Part shown: positions 52,893 through 61,809 of the stretch, in pieces
How the letters are laid out: the number at the start of each line of letters is the position of its first letter
How positions within the stretch are numbered: position 1 is the stretch's first letter
Source of the DNA: Gammaproteobacteria bacterium
Lineage (GTDB): Bacteria; Pseudomonadota; Gammaproteobacteria; Pseudomonadales; Azotimanducaceae
Assembly (NCBI GenBank): GCA_020832085.1
Contig: JAFIFJ010000147.1
Location: 1-64,000 of the forward strand
Direction of reading: 5' to 3'
DNA: 64,000 nucleotides
The notes under the pieces: model-generated
Seen by the model: only the letters and a program-made list of their open reading frames with translations
Databases searched by the model: none
Told to the model about the DNA's origin: nothing
Made by a program: the position numbers and the translations under genes

Positions 52893-53987
52893 ATGACTGA
52901 CACCCGCGTGAAGATCATTGGTGCCGGCTCCATCGGCAATCATCTGGCCCAGGGCTGCCGCAGCCTCGGCTGCGCCGTGACCATGACCGACATCGATGCC
53001 GCAGCCCTGAAACGTACCCGCGACGACATCTATCCGAGCCGCTATGGAGCCTGGGACACTGATATCCGCCTCGCCGCCCCGGACGAGCTGGCCGGTGAGC
53101 GCTTCGACCTGACGGTGATCGGCACACCGCCGGACACCCATATGCGCATTGCGGCGCTGGAACTGGCCCGGCAGGCTCCGAAGATCCTGCTCATCGAGAA
53201 GCCCCTGTGTACGCCGGACCTCGACGGCTGCCGGGAACTGCGGGAGCAGGCCGCCAAGCAGGGCACGCGGGTGCTGGTGGCCTACAACCATCGCCTCACC
53301 GAGCACACCCGTCTGGCCGCGGCCTGGCTCGAAGACATCGGGGTCGGTGAGGTCACGACCCTGCGGGCACTGTTCCGGGAACACTGGGGCGGGATCTTCG
53401 GCGCCCATCCCTGGCTGTCCGGCCCTGCAGACACCTACTTGGGCTTCACCTCCCGCGGCGGTGGCGCCATCGGTGAGCACAGTCACGGCATCAACATCTG
53501 GCAGTACTTCGCAGAGCTCACCGGTCACGGCCGCATTACCACCGTCAGTGCCGAACTCGACGAAGTGGAGCAGGACGGAGCGGCCTACGATCGCATCGCC
53601 CAGCTCTCGGTGCGCACCGAGTCCGGCCTGCTCGGCACCATCAATCAGGACGTGGTGACCCGTCCGGCGCAGAAGTGGCTGCGGCTGGAGGGACAGGACG
53701 GCCATCTCGAATGGCAGGTCAACGCGGATCCGGGTCACGATCTGGTGCGTCTCGTGCGGGACGACGGCAGGGGCCGTGAGCAACGGGTGGCCAAGACCCG
53801 TCCGGATGATTTTCGCGGCGAAATCGAGCACGTCGTCAAGCTGCTGGCCGAGCCGACGCTGCCGTCGCCGCTGGACCTCGAGTCCGGTCTGGCCACCATG
53901 TGCGTGATTGCAGCAGCACTGGAGTCGGCCCGGACAGGGCGTCGCGTCAGCGTCGACTATCGGTCCCTTCGGGGCCTGGACAGCTGA
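52893..53987 (+). CDS. Gfo/Idh/MocA-family oxidoreductase
   Basis: A 364-residue NAD(P)-dependent sugar oxidoreductase. The Rossmann motif IIGAGSIGNHLAQ follows the N-terminus, VIGTPPDTHMRIA and IEKPLCTP are the family GTPPxxH and EKP motifs, and GGGAIGEHSHGINIW is the substrate-side region. I choose the ATG at 52893 (MTDTRVKII) over that at 52872 because it brings the Rossmann strand to the N-terminus. Its stop shares one base with the next start (TGATG). It probably supplies or modifies the sugar precursor. Confidence 0.88.
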   Translation: MTDTRVKIIGAGSIGNHLAQGCRSLGCAVTMTDIDAAALKRTRDDIYPSRYGAWDTDIRLAAPDELAGERFDLTVIGTPPDTHMRIAALELARQAPKILLIEKPLCTPDLDGCRELREQAAKQGTRVLVAYNHRLTEHTRLAAAWLEDIGVGEVTTLRALFREHWGGIFGAHPWLSGPADTYLGFTSRGGGAIGEHSHGINIWQYFAELTGHGRITTVSAELDEVEQDGAAYDRIAQLSVRTESGLLGTINQDVVTRPAQKWLRLEGQDGHLEWQVNADPGHDLVRLVRDDGRGREQRVAKTRPDDFRGEIEHVVKLLAEPTLPSPLDLESGLATMCVIAAALESARTGRRVSVDYRSLRGLDS

Positions 53988-55057
53988 TGGCCCTCGACGG
54001 TCGACGCATCCTGGTGGTGGTGCCCGCCCGCGGGGGCAGCAAGGGTATTGCGCTGAAGAACCTGCAGCCCGTCGCCGGCCGGCCGCTGGTGGCCCATGCG
54101 GGTGATCTGGTGGCGACCCTGCCCTGGGTGGACCGTGCGGTGGTGTCTACAGATCACCTGCTGATCCGGGAGACCGCCATGGAAGCGGGGCTGCAAGCGC
54201 CGTTCATGCGGCCCGAGCACCTGTCCGGCGATCGCATCGGCGATGTGGATGTCCTGCGTCACGCCCTGACGGCCACCGAGGCCGACGATGGCAGTCACTA
54301 CGACATCGTCGTGATGCTGCAGCCCACCTCGCCGTTGCGGCGGGCGGAGCACGTCACCGCGACGGTGGAGAAACTGATCCATGACGGCGTCGATGCGGTC
54401 TGGACCGTCAGTCCCACGGATACCAAGTCCCATCCCTTAAAGCAGCTGCGCGTCGATGGGGATGGCCGTCTCGACTACTACGATCCCCGCGGCGCCGAGA
54501 TCATTGCCCGTCAGCAGCTCGATACGGTCTACCACCGCAACGGCGTGGCCTACGCCCTGACCCGGGCCTGCCTGCTCGATGCCGGCTCCCTGAAGGGCGC
54601 GGCTGCGGCGGCCGTGGTCATCGACGAGCCCATGGTGAGCATTGATACCCTGGCGGACCTGGCCGAGGTGGAAGCGGTGCTGGCCGCCCGCGGCGACAGG
54701 CCGGCGGTGGTGTCCGCGCCGCGACCCAAGCGTCTGGTGGTGGACATCGACGGGGTGCTGGCCGAAGCCGTGGCGGACCTGGACTATGCCCAGGCCGGCC
54801 CCATGCGGGACAACATTGCCCGGGTCAACGCGCTGCACGCAGCCGGGTGCACCATCGTGCTGTTCACGGCCCGCGGGTCGGCGACGGGCAAGGACTGGTC
54901 GGACGTGACCCGACAGCAACTCGAACGCTGGGGGGTGCGGTACCATGAGCTTAAGTTCGGCAAGCCGCCGGCGGATTATTACATCGACGACAGACTCACG
55001 ACCTTGACGCAGGCGCTGGCCCTGTGCGGACTGGGAGACCCGGTGACTCACTCATGA
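53987..55057 (+). CDS. NeuA-like cytidylyltransferase fused to a HAD phosphatase domain
   Basis: A 356-residue two-domain protein. Residues 1-235 are CMP-nonulosonate synthetase: VVVPARGGSKGIALKN (nucleotide loop) and VMLQPTSPLRRAEHV. From about residue 248, LVVDIDGVLAEA (Asp253-x-Asp255) with VLFTARG and DYYIDDR gives the HAD phosphatase motifs. The fusion could dephosphorylate a 9-phosphate nonulosonate and then activate it with CTP. It is coupled to its neighbours by a one-base overlap upstream and a four-base overlap downstream. Confidence 0.88.
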   Translation: MALDGRRILVVVPARGGSKGIALKNLQPVAGRPLVAHAGDLVATLPWVDRAVVSTDHLLIRETAMEAGLQAPFMRPEHLSGDRIGDVDVLRHALTATEADDGSHYDIVVMLQPTSPLRRAEHVTATVEKLIHDGVDAVWTVSPTDTKSHPLKQLRVDGDGRLDYYDPRGAEIIARQQLDTVYHRNGVAYALTRACLLDAGSLKGAAAAAVVIDEPMVSIDTLADLAEVEAVLAARGDRPAVVSAPRPKRLVVDIDGVLAEAVADLDYAQAGPMRDNIARVNALHAAGCTIVLFTARGSATGKDWSDVTRQQLERWGVRYHELKFGKPPADYYIDDRLTTLTQALALCGLGDPVTHS

Positions 55058-56568
55058 TGAAAGCAGAAGCGAAGGCCATGTTCGACGGATTGCACATCTT
55101 CGAAATGGCGAACAACCATCAGGGCGATGTGGATCACGGTATCGCCATCATCGACGCTGCGGCAGAACTCAAGCAGCGCCACGGCGTCACCGCGGCGGTC
55201 AAGCTGCAGTTCCGTGAGCTGGACAGTTTCATTCATCCGGCCGCCAAGGGTCGCAGCGACATCAAGCACATTGGTCGTTTCGAATCGACCCGGCTGGATG
55301 CCGAGGACTTCCGGACGCTGTTGACGGCCATCCGCAAGCGCGGTCTGGTCAGCGTGGTCACGCCCTTCGACGAGCCCTCGGTGGAACTCTGCAAGGCACT
55401 GGGCGTGGACATCATCAAGGTGGCGAGCTGTTCGGCCACCGACTGGCCGCTGCTGGAAGCCATCGCCGCGGCCGGCAGGCCGGTGATTGCCTCCACCGGC
55501 GGCCTCTCCATCTATCAGATCGACAATCTGGTGACTTTTCTGACCAAGCGGGTTAAAGCCCTGGCGGTCATGCACTGCGTCTCCATGTATCCGACGCCCC
55601 CGGAACAGCACCACATGGATTTCATGACGCGGATGGCCAAACGCTATCCCTACGTCGCGGTGGGCTACTCAGGGCACGAGCCCCCGGACAACACCGACGT
55701 GGTGACCGTGGCCATCGCCAAGGGCGCGCGTCTGCTGGAGCGTCACTTCGGCGTGCCCACGGACACCATTACCCTCAATGGCTATTCCATGAATCCCGCG
55801 CAGGCGGACGCCTGGTTGGCGGCCGCGACCCGGGCCCGGGCCATCTGCGGCGCGGGTGGGGAAAAGCCGGTGTCGGAAGCTGAAGCTCGATCGCTGCTGG
55901 AACTGCAGCGCGGGGTCTTCGCCAAGCGTCCGCTTCAGAAAGGTGAAGCCATCGGTCGTGGGGACGTCTACTACGCCATGCCCTGCGAACCGGGGCAGCT
56001 GACGTCGGGACAGTTCGGGCAGTATCGCACCCACTACGTGGCGAGCCGGGACTACGGCGCCGACGAAGCCGTCTTCGAGGTGCATCAGAACGATGGCTTG
56101 AGCCGCCTGCGGGGCATCCTCCACGATGCCAAGGGCCAGCTTTACGAAGCCGGCATCGCCCTCGGTGACGACATCACCATCGAGGTCTCCCACCACTACG
56201 GTCTCGAGCGCTGCCGCGAAGTGGGCTGCGTGCTGGTGAACTCCATCAATCGCGACGAGTACTGCAACAAGTTCCTGATCATGCTGCCGGGGCAACGTCA
56301 TCCCCACCACAAGCACGAGAAGAAGGAGGAAACCTTCCACGTGCTCTGGGGTGATCTCGAAGTGGACCTCGACGGCGACATCATCCATCTCGAAGCGGGC
56401 GACAAGCTGCTGGTGGAGCGGGGCCAGCTCCACGCCTTTCGCAGCGAAACCGGCTGCATCTTTGCCGAGGTTTCCACCAAGTCCATTCGCAGCGACTCCT
56501 ACTACGCGGATGCGGCCATTGCCGCCATGGATCCGCTGGAGCGCAAGACCATCGTCGAGGGCTGGTAG
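55054..56568 (+). CDS. NeuB-like nonulosonate synthase with SAF-like segment and C-terminal cupin
   Basis: A 504-residue fusion. Residues 1-270 are the NeuB barrel (FEMANNHQGDVDHG, AVKLQFRELDSF, IIKVASCSATDWPLL, STGGLSIYQID, VGYSGHE), which condenses phosphoenolpyruvate with a hexosamine or hexose derivative. A short SAF-like segment follows (FAKRPLQKGEAIGRGDVYYA). From about residue 375 a cupin domain carries HPHHKHEKKEETFHVLWGD, a metal-binding pattern like D-lyxose isomerase. The cupin might isomerise or bind the sugar substrate. ATGA overlap with the upstream gene. Confidence 0.88.
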   Translation: MMKAEAKAMFDGLHIFEMANNHQGDVDHGIAIIDAAAELKQRHGVTAAVKLQFRELDSFIHPAAKGRSDIKHIGRFESTRLDAEDFRTLLTAIRKRGLVSVVTPFDEPSVELCKALGVDIIKVASCSATDWPLLEAIAAAGRPVIASTGGLSIYQIDNLVTFLTKRVKALAVMHCVSMYPTPPEQHHMDFMTRMAKRYPYVAVGYSGHEPPDNTDVVTVAIAKGARLLERHFGVPTDTITLNGYSMNPAQADAWLAAATRARAICGAGGEKPVSEAEARSLLELQRGVFAKRPLQKGEAIGRGDVYYAMPCEPGQLTSGQFGQYRTHYVASRDYGADEAVFEVHQNDGLSRLRGILHDAKGQLYEAGIALGDDITIEVSHHYGLERCREVGCVLVNSINRDEYCNKFLIMLPGQRHPHHKHEKKEETFHVLWGDLEVDLDGDIIHLEAGDKLLVERGQLHAFRSETGCIFAEVSTKSIRSDSYYADAAIAAMDPLERKTIVEGW

Positions 56569-56571
56569 CGG

Positions 56572-57495
56572 ATGGTCATCAGCCCGCTGCGAGCCCGGCA
56601 CTGGGCCATCATCAAGTCCACGGCGGTGCTGCCGAAAGCCTTGAGGGTCCGCGCACGGGTGGCCATGCTCGGCCGGCTGCAGCGGCAGATGCTCGCGAGC
56701 TGCGACGTTCTGTTCATCCGTCATCCGAAAACCGGCGGCACTTGGCTGCGGGCTCTGCTGACCCATCTCTATGCCAGCCGCAACGGCGTCTCGCTGCAGC
56801 GGGTGTTCAAGGCCGACGAACTCAAGCGACAGGACGCGACGCTGCCGCAGTTTCTGATCACCCATGGTCGCGCGAGCTGGGAACGGGTCATCGCCGAGGC
56901 CTTCGAGGCCGCAGACCCGGTGTTGGACGGGAAAAAGGTCCTCTTCCTCGCCCGGGATCCCGGCGACATTGCGGTGTCCTGGCACCGGCAGTACCGCAAG
57001 CGCACCAAGGCCTTCAAGCGCGAACTGCTGGAAGCGGAATTCGGCCTGGACTTCGATCCGAGGACCCTTGCGCGCTGGGAGTTCATTCAGCAGCCCGACC
57101 TGGGCCTGCCGGCGCTGATCGACTACCACAATTTCTGGGCGCGGCAGCTGGCCGGGCGCCACAACGCGCTCATCATCCGCTACGAGGACCTGCGCGGCGA
57201 CACGCCCCGGACCCTGCGCGAAGTGGTGGACTTCCTCGGCGAGGATTTCAGTGACGAGCAGATCGCGGCCGCTGTGGAATTCGGCTCCGTGGAGAACATG
57301 AGCCGTCTCGAGCACTCGGGCTACTTCCAGAATTCATCCCTGCGGCTGCGCGATGGCAGCGACCCGGACACCTTCAAGGTCCGCCGTGCCAAGGTTGGCG
57401 GTTTCAGGGACGACCTGACGCCGGAACAGGCCGAGTGGGTGGCCAGTCAGGTGCGGGAGCACTGCGACCCGCGCCTGGGCTACAGTGCCGCGTAA
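56572..57495 (+). CDS. PAPS-dependent sulfotransferase 2
   Basis: A 307-residue sulfotransferase with 5'-phosphosulfate loop RHPKTGGTWLRAL, 3'-phosphate segment LFLARDPGDIAVSWH, and KVRRAKVGGFRDDL near the C-terminus. It starts three bases after the neuB-like stop, so it is surely in the same operon. The two sulfotransferases flank the oxidoreductase-neuA-neuB genes, implying that the product is sulfated at two positions or on two partners. The tail overlaps the convergent amidohydrolase by 16 bases. Confidence 0.88.
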   Translation: MVISPLRARHWAIIKSTAVLPKALRVRARVAMLGRLQRQMLASCDVLFIRHPKTGGTWLRALLTHLYASRNGVSLQRVFKADELKRQDATLPQFLITHGRASWERVIAEAFEAADPVLDGKKVLFLARDPGDIAVSWHRQYRKRTKAFKRELLEAEFGLDFDPRTLARWEFIQQPDLGLPALIDYHNFWARQLAGRHNALIIRYEDLRGDTPRTLREVVDFLGEDFSDEQIAAAVEFGSVENMSRLEHSGYFQNSSLRLRDGSDPDTFKVRRAKVGGFRDDLTPEQAEWVASQVREHCDPRLGYSAA

Positions 57496-58862
57496 CGCTC
57501 GCGGATGCGCGCGAGTTCCGCATCCAGAAATGCCCGATCCAGCCAGCGCCCCCGCACCATGACGCCGTCGATGCTGCGGGTGTTGCCGATGTCCGCAAGC
57601 GGATCGTCGCGCAACAGGATCAGATCCGCCTCTGCGCCCGGGACGATGCTGCCGTAGCGTCCCTCGTGGCCGAAGAATCGCGCCGGAGCCGTGGTGCCGG
57701 ATTGCAAGGCGGCGAAGGGACTGAGTCCGGCTGCCACCATGGCTTCGAGTTCGCGATGGCTGGCGAAGCCCGGCACGTTCATGATCTGGGGAGAATCTGA
57801 ACCCAGCAGGATGGGGACGCCGGACCGGTGCAGGGCGCCGAGCAGTTCCTTGCGCAGGGCGAGAAACTCCGCCACCACCTCGGCCATGGCGCCGGCGTCT
57901 TCGAGTCGCGCCAGGTAGGCGGATTTCAGGGCCGGTGGCAGATAGACGTTCTCGGGACGTTCGGTGAGCTCCTCCATATCCTCCACCGCCGCCAGAAAAT
58001 TCTCGAACAGGGTTTCGGTGGGGACCATCGCGGCGCCGCTGGCGCGGGTTTCGGCGGCCACGCTGGCGATGGCTTCCCGCTGCACATGAGGCATCAGACC
58101 GATGCCGAAGAAGGACCGGGCCGCGTCCGGATGGGCGGCCGGATCCTCCACCAGGGCGTGGATGTAGCCGTCCAGGTGGTCCACCGTCTCCTGGCCGGCT
58201 GCGAGGGCGCGAGCGAGACCCACGTCGACGGGAATGTGGCCCGCCAGCCGGATCTCTGCCGCAGCTGCTGCTTCGACGATGGCGTCGTACTGCTCACGGG
58301 TCAGTCCCGGATGAATCTTCAGGAAGTCGTAGCCATCCTCGGCCTGAGCGGCCACCCGGCGCCGGGCTTCCTCGATGGCGCTCACGGATTGGCCGCTGAA
58401 CGAAGGGCCGGAGGTGATCAGGCGCGGCCCGAGGACCTCGTGCCGATCGAGACGGTCACGCAGCTCGAGATGCAGGGGGTGGCCGAGCATGCCCCGCGCC
58501 AGCGTCACGCCGTTGGCGACCCAGAGCATGAGCACGTCCTCAGTGTAACCCGGCGGTTGATGGGGTCCCTGAGGCACCGGCACATGGGCATGCATTTCCG
58601 CCAAGCCAGGCATCAGCGTTCGACCGCCGGCATCGATGACCACATCATCCGCAGCGGGCGACAAGTCGGCGTCCGGACCGAGGGCGTGGATGCGTCCGTC
58701 GCGGACGATCACGGTGTGGCCTTCGAGGACACCGGGTCCGGTCATGGTCAGGACGCGAGCGTTGACGAAGGCCATGTCCTTAGCCGGTGGCGGTTCGACG
58801 GCCTGGGCGGGCGCGAACAGGAGGGTCAGCAGGAGAGTAGCGGTGGCAGGCAACCTGGACAT
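57480..58862 (-). CDS. exported metal-dependent amidohydrolase
   Basis: A 460-residue amidohydrolase-superfamily enzyme with a signal peptide ending near residue 21. Metal ligands are visible in order: HxH in MPGLAEMHAHVP, the bridging Lys in DFLKIH, His in LAGHIP, His in TVDHLDG, and Asp in LLGSDSP. This binuclear pattern fits imidazolonepropionase- or prolidase-like subgroups. The substrate may be a peptide or cyclic amide. It is periplasmic by signal and is not obviously linked to the glycan genes it faces. Confidence 0.86.
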   Translation of the reverse strand: MSRLPATATLLLTLLFAPAQAVEPPPAKDMAFVNARVLTMTGPGVLEGHTVIVRDGRIHALGPDADLSPAADDVVIDAGGRTLMPGLAEMHAHVPVPQGPHQPPGYTEDVLMLWVANGVTLARGMLGHPLHLELRDRLDRHEVLGPRLITSGPSFSGQSVSAIEEARRRVAAQAEDGYDFLKIHPGLTREQYDAIVEAAAAAEIRLAGHIPVDVGLARALAAGQETVDHLDGYIHALVEDPAAHPDAARSFFGIGLMPHVQREAIASVAAETRASGAAMVPTETLFENFLAAVEDMEELTERPENVYLPPALKSAYLARLEDAGAMAEVVAEFLALRKELLGALHRSGVPILLGSDSPQIMNVPGFASHRELEAMVAAGLSPFAALQSGTTAPARFFGHEGRYGSIVPGAEADLILLRDDPLADIGNTRSIDGVMVRGRWLDRAFLDAELARIRERYAAL

Positions 58863-58893
58863 GGGGGCCTCCTTCGGCTGGCTGTCGGGTCGA

Positions 58894-59586
58894 TCAGGTC
58901 AGCTGGCTGTCTCCCGGGACGATGGTATCAGCAAGATGGGCGCAGTCATTGAAGCTGCGCACCATGATCCCGTCTGCGAGCAGCACGATGTGGCTGATGG
59001 ACCCGTTGGCGGCCCCGGTGAAGGCAAAGGGTCTGGAACCGGTGGCCATGTGCAGAATGTTGGCAATGACGCCGCCGTGCACGAAGGCGGCGATACGGCT
59101 GTCGGGATGAGCTTGCCGCATGCGCCCGAGGGCGGCCTTCAATCGCGCTGAGAGGGCCTCGTTGGACTCGCCATTGGGGATGACGTCCCAGCGTTCCTCT
59201 GCCTGCATGCGCAGATAAACGGGATCCTGCTCGTGGGCTTTGACCCGGAACAGGCCCCCCTCCCAGTCTCCGAGGCAGACCTCCCTGAGATCGGCGTCGA
59301 CGATGGGCGTCAGCCCCAGGTGACCGGCCAGAGGGGCGGCGGTCTCCGAGGTGCGACGCAGGTTGGAGACGTAGAGGGCGGCCAGAGCTTCGTGACGCAG
59401 CCGCTCGGCCACCAGCCGCGCCTGCACCTGCCCGTTGGGATGCAGTTCCGGATCACCGTGGCCATCCACCAGAGGAAAGGGATTGTCGGCGGTGGCGGCC
59501 CGGGATTCGCCGTGCCGAACCAGCAAGACCTCGGTTGATCCCGGCGGTGGGGCGAAGCGCGGCTGACGATACTCCTGCTCGGCCAT
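58894..59586 (-). CDS. histidine phosphatase (phosphoglycerate-mutase-like) family protein
   Basis: A 230-residue cytoplasmic protein. The catalytic motif is VLLVRHGES, the second catalytic His is in AFVHGG, and the Arg of NLRRTSETA plus EVCLGDWEG complete the active site. It dephosphorylates a small molecule that cannot be named from sequence. I place the start at the ATG at 59586 (MAEQEYRQP); the frame is open to 59661 but that extension is Arg-rich and unlike the family. Confidence 0.88.
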   Translation of the reverse strand: MAEQEYRQPRFAPPPGSTEVLLVRHGESRAATADNPFPLVDGHGDPELHPNGQVQARLVAERLRHEALAALYVSNLRRTSETAAPLAGHLGLTPIVDADLREVCLGDWEGGLFRVKAHEQDPVYLRMQAEERWDVIPNGESNEALSARLKAALGRMRQAHPDSRIAAFVHGGVIANILHMATGSRPFAFTGAANGSISHIVLLADGIMVRSFNDCAHLADTIVPGDSQLT

Positions 59587-59853
59587 GCTGCGGCTCAACG
59601 GCCGTTGCCGGCGCCGAGGATACAGGGCAGTACGACGCGGAGAACGGTTGCCATCGAGCATTCCTAAAAGTGATCAGCGAAGCGCAGAACATACCGGCAG
59701 GTGGGCTGAGCGGCAAACAGCATGCCGCTGCAGCGCGCAGCCCGCTGCAGCCCCGTGACGGCTGATGCCGGGCTTGTGGTAGCCTCCCGAATCGTCGTCA
59801 TCACCGCCCCGCGGAGGCCGTTTCGGGTCCGGGGGCCGCCAGGAGTCCTGCTC

Positions 59854-60768
59854 ATGATCTTACGTTTGTCGACGTTGACCCTGATTTCAGTACTGATGGC
59901 CGCTTGCGGCCCTTCTGATCCGCCGCAGCCCGCAGCCCCACAGGCGCCGCCCACCCCTGATCCTGCGGCACGCAGCGAACCTGCCCGGCCCCAGGGTGAC
60001 ATTCGCAGCGCCCTGACCGAAGCCCTGGCCGGCGACCATCGCTCGGATGCCCATCGGGTCCGCGATCGCTACCGCAATCCCGTGGAAACCCTGGCCTTCT
60101 TCGGCCTCGAACCGCATTTCACGGTGGTGGAACTGTGGCCGGGTGCGGGCTGGTACACCGAGGTGCTCGCGCCGGTCCTGCGCGACGGAGGCCAGCTGGT
60201 GGTCGCCAACTTCACCACCGACCCGGAGGCCGGCATGGTGGGGCGCATCGGTCAGGCCCTGGTGGACAAGCTCGAGGCCGAACCGAGCGTCTATGATCAG
60301 GTGGAGGTGGTGACTTTCTCGCCGCCGGATCAGATGAGCATGGGCGAGGCGGGCACTGCGGATCTGGTGCTCATCTCCCGCCACTTCCACAACCTGCTGG
60401 GACGGGGCATCCACGAGGAGGTCCTGGCGTCGGCATACGAGGCGCTTAAATCCGGGGGTGTGCTCGGCGTGATTCAGCATCGTCTGCCGCCGGATCGGGA
60501 CTTCGATCCTGAGGCCAGGATCGGCTACCTGCCGGAGGCTTTCGTCATCGAGGCCGCTGAGAACGCAGGCTTCACCTTCGAAGCCCGCAGCGACATCAAC
60601 GCCAACCCGATGGATACGGCGGATCACGAGATGGGCGTGTGGGCACTGCCGCCGAGCCTGCGGGCCTGCGCGGACATCGAGGATGAGGCGGAACTCACCG
60701 CCTGTCGCCAGCGCTACCAGGCCATCGGTGAATCCGACCGCATGACGTTGAAGTTCGTGAAGCCCTGA
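59854..60768 (+). CDS. methyltransferase-fold lipoprotein
   Basis: A 304-residue protein. MILRLSTLTLISVLMAACG is a lipoprotein signal with lipobox MAAC, followed by a Pro-rich linker. The body (NPVETLAFFGLEPHFTVVEL, then WPGAGWYTEVLAPVL) is a class I methyltransferase-like domain of the predicted-methyltransferase group often found exported. The glycine-rich SAM loop is WPGAGW. SAM is not expected in the periplasm, so the real ligand is uncertain. AGGAG lies eight bases before the ATG at 59854. Confidence 0.82.
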   Translation: MILRLSTLTLISVLMAACGPSDPPQPAAPQAPPTPDPAARSEPARPQGDIRSALTEALAGDHRSDAHRVRDRYRNPVETLAFFGLEPHFTVVELWPGAGWYTEVLAPVLRDGGQLVVANFTTDPEAGMVGRIGQALVDKLEAEPSVYDQVEVVTFSPPDQMSMGEAGTADLVLISRHFHNLLGRGIHEEVLASAYEALKSGGVLGVIQHRLPPDRDFDPEARIGYLPEAFVIEAAENAGFTFEARSDINANPMDTADHEMGVWALPPSLRACADIEDEAELTACRQRYQAIGESDRMTLKFVKP

Positions 60769-60800
60769 GAGCAGGGCGCTGGATAGCGGGGCCCGCCCCG

Positions 60801-61616
60801 TCAGCTCGGCGACACCGGCGTTTCCGGAACGCGAACGATCATGGATTGGCTGGCGGTAGCTAGCAGGACGCCGGCATCGCTCCAGAGGTGGACAGTGCCG
60901 TGGCCGAAACCGTTGCCCAGGTACTCGACGTAGTTGTCGCACAGCACCCACTCGGTGGGCTGCAGCTGGCCGAAGCGGATGGTGTTGTCGAGGCTGGTGG
61001 AGTAGGCGAGGGTGCCCAGGGCATTGCCCAGGGCGGCCGGCATGTAGTCGGCGATGATAGCCAATGCTCCGGCGTCGTGTTCGACTCGGGGCATGCGGGC
61101 CCAGAGCAGGGAATGGCCGTCCCGGGTGGGGGTGCCGAAGCCCGTGAAGCCGAAACTGCCGCGGGCCAGACGCAGCTCCACTTCGTCGTGAATGGTCACG
61201 CCCTCATGGGGTCGGACGATCTCCGGGCAGTCCTCGGGCACAGGGGCCTTCGGACACCGCACCCAGCAACCTTCGGCATCGGAGGGGCGCTGCCCGGCAG
61301 CGCCGAGAATGGTGATGATCTCCTGCTCACCGACGTGGCCCACCACGCGTCCCTGAGTGACGCTGCGACCCACCGCAGGCAGCAGCACTTCCAGATCGAT
61401 GGTCACCGGCTGCTGGGTCAGGGCCAGGTATTGGCCTGTGGCCCACACCACCGGCTTGCCCGCAGCCTGCTCCAGCGCCACGATACCTGCCGCCAGTCCC
61501 ACCCCGCCGAACAGTGAACCCCGGCCGCCTGTCTGAGTGGGCGTCACCGGCAGCTGCCAGCGCAGGGTGTCGACCGGATGGGCGATGGAGAGGAATTCGC
61601 TGGAGGATTGCTTCAT
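60801..61616 (-). CDS. acyl-CoA thioesterase, double-hotdog (TesB-like) family
   Basis: A 271-residue protein with two hotdog halves. GRGSLFGGVGLAAGIVALEQ and WATGQYLALTQQPVTIDLEV form the first, and the second contains ADYMPAALGNALG, TSLDNTIRFGQ and HGTVHLWSDAGVLLATASQSM. Asp, Thr and Gln in these places correspond to the TesB-type catalytic set. It hydrolyses an acyl-CoA, consistent with the acyl-CoA dehydrogenase in the window. Start at the ATG at 61616; it is divergent from the monooxygenase. Confidence 0.83.
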   Translation of the reverse strand: MKQSSSEFLSIAHPVDTLRWQLPVTPTQTGGRGSLFGGVGLAAGIVALEQAAGKPVVWATGQYLALTQQPVTIDLEVLLPAVGRSVTQGRVVGHVGEQEIITILGAAGQRPSDAEGCWVRCPKAPVPEDCPEIVRPHEGVTIHDEVELRLARGSFGFTGFGTPTRDGHSLLWARMPRVEHDAGALAIIADYMPAALGNALGTLAYSTSLDNTIRFGQLQPTEWVLCDNYVEYLGNGFGHGTVHLWSDAGVLLATASQSMIVRVPETPVSPS

Positions 61617-61809
61617 GTTGGCTCCGTTGTGCTGGCAGTTCGAAACTTCGAGAGGGGCATTGTAGGCGCCGGGGTCCCGGCGGGGGAGGCCGGCGCCAGG
61701 CAGCGGTTCCCCTGGCGAGTGGGCCTCCCGTATCCTTCCGATGCCGGACTGGGGTCGGGGCACGCATCAGCGCTGCGACAGCCGCAGGCAGACACGGACG
61801 CGAGGGAAC

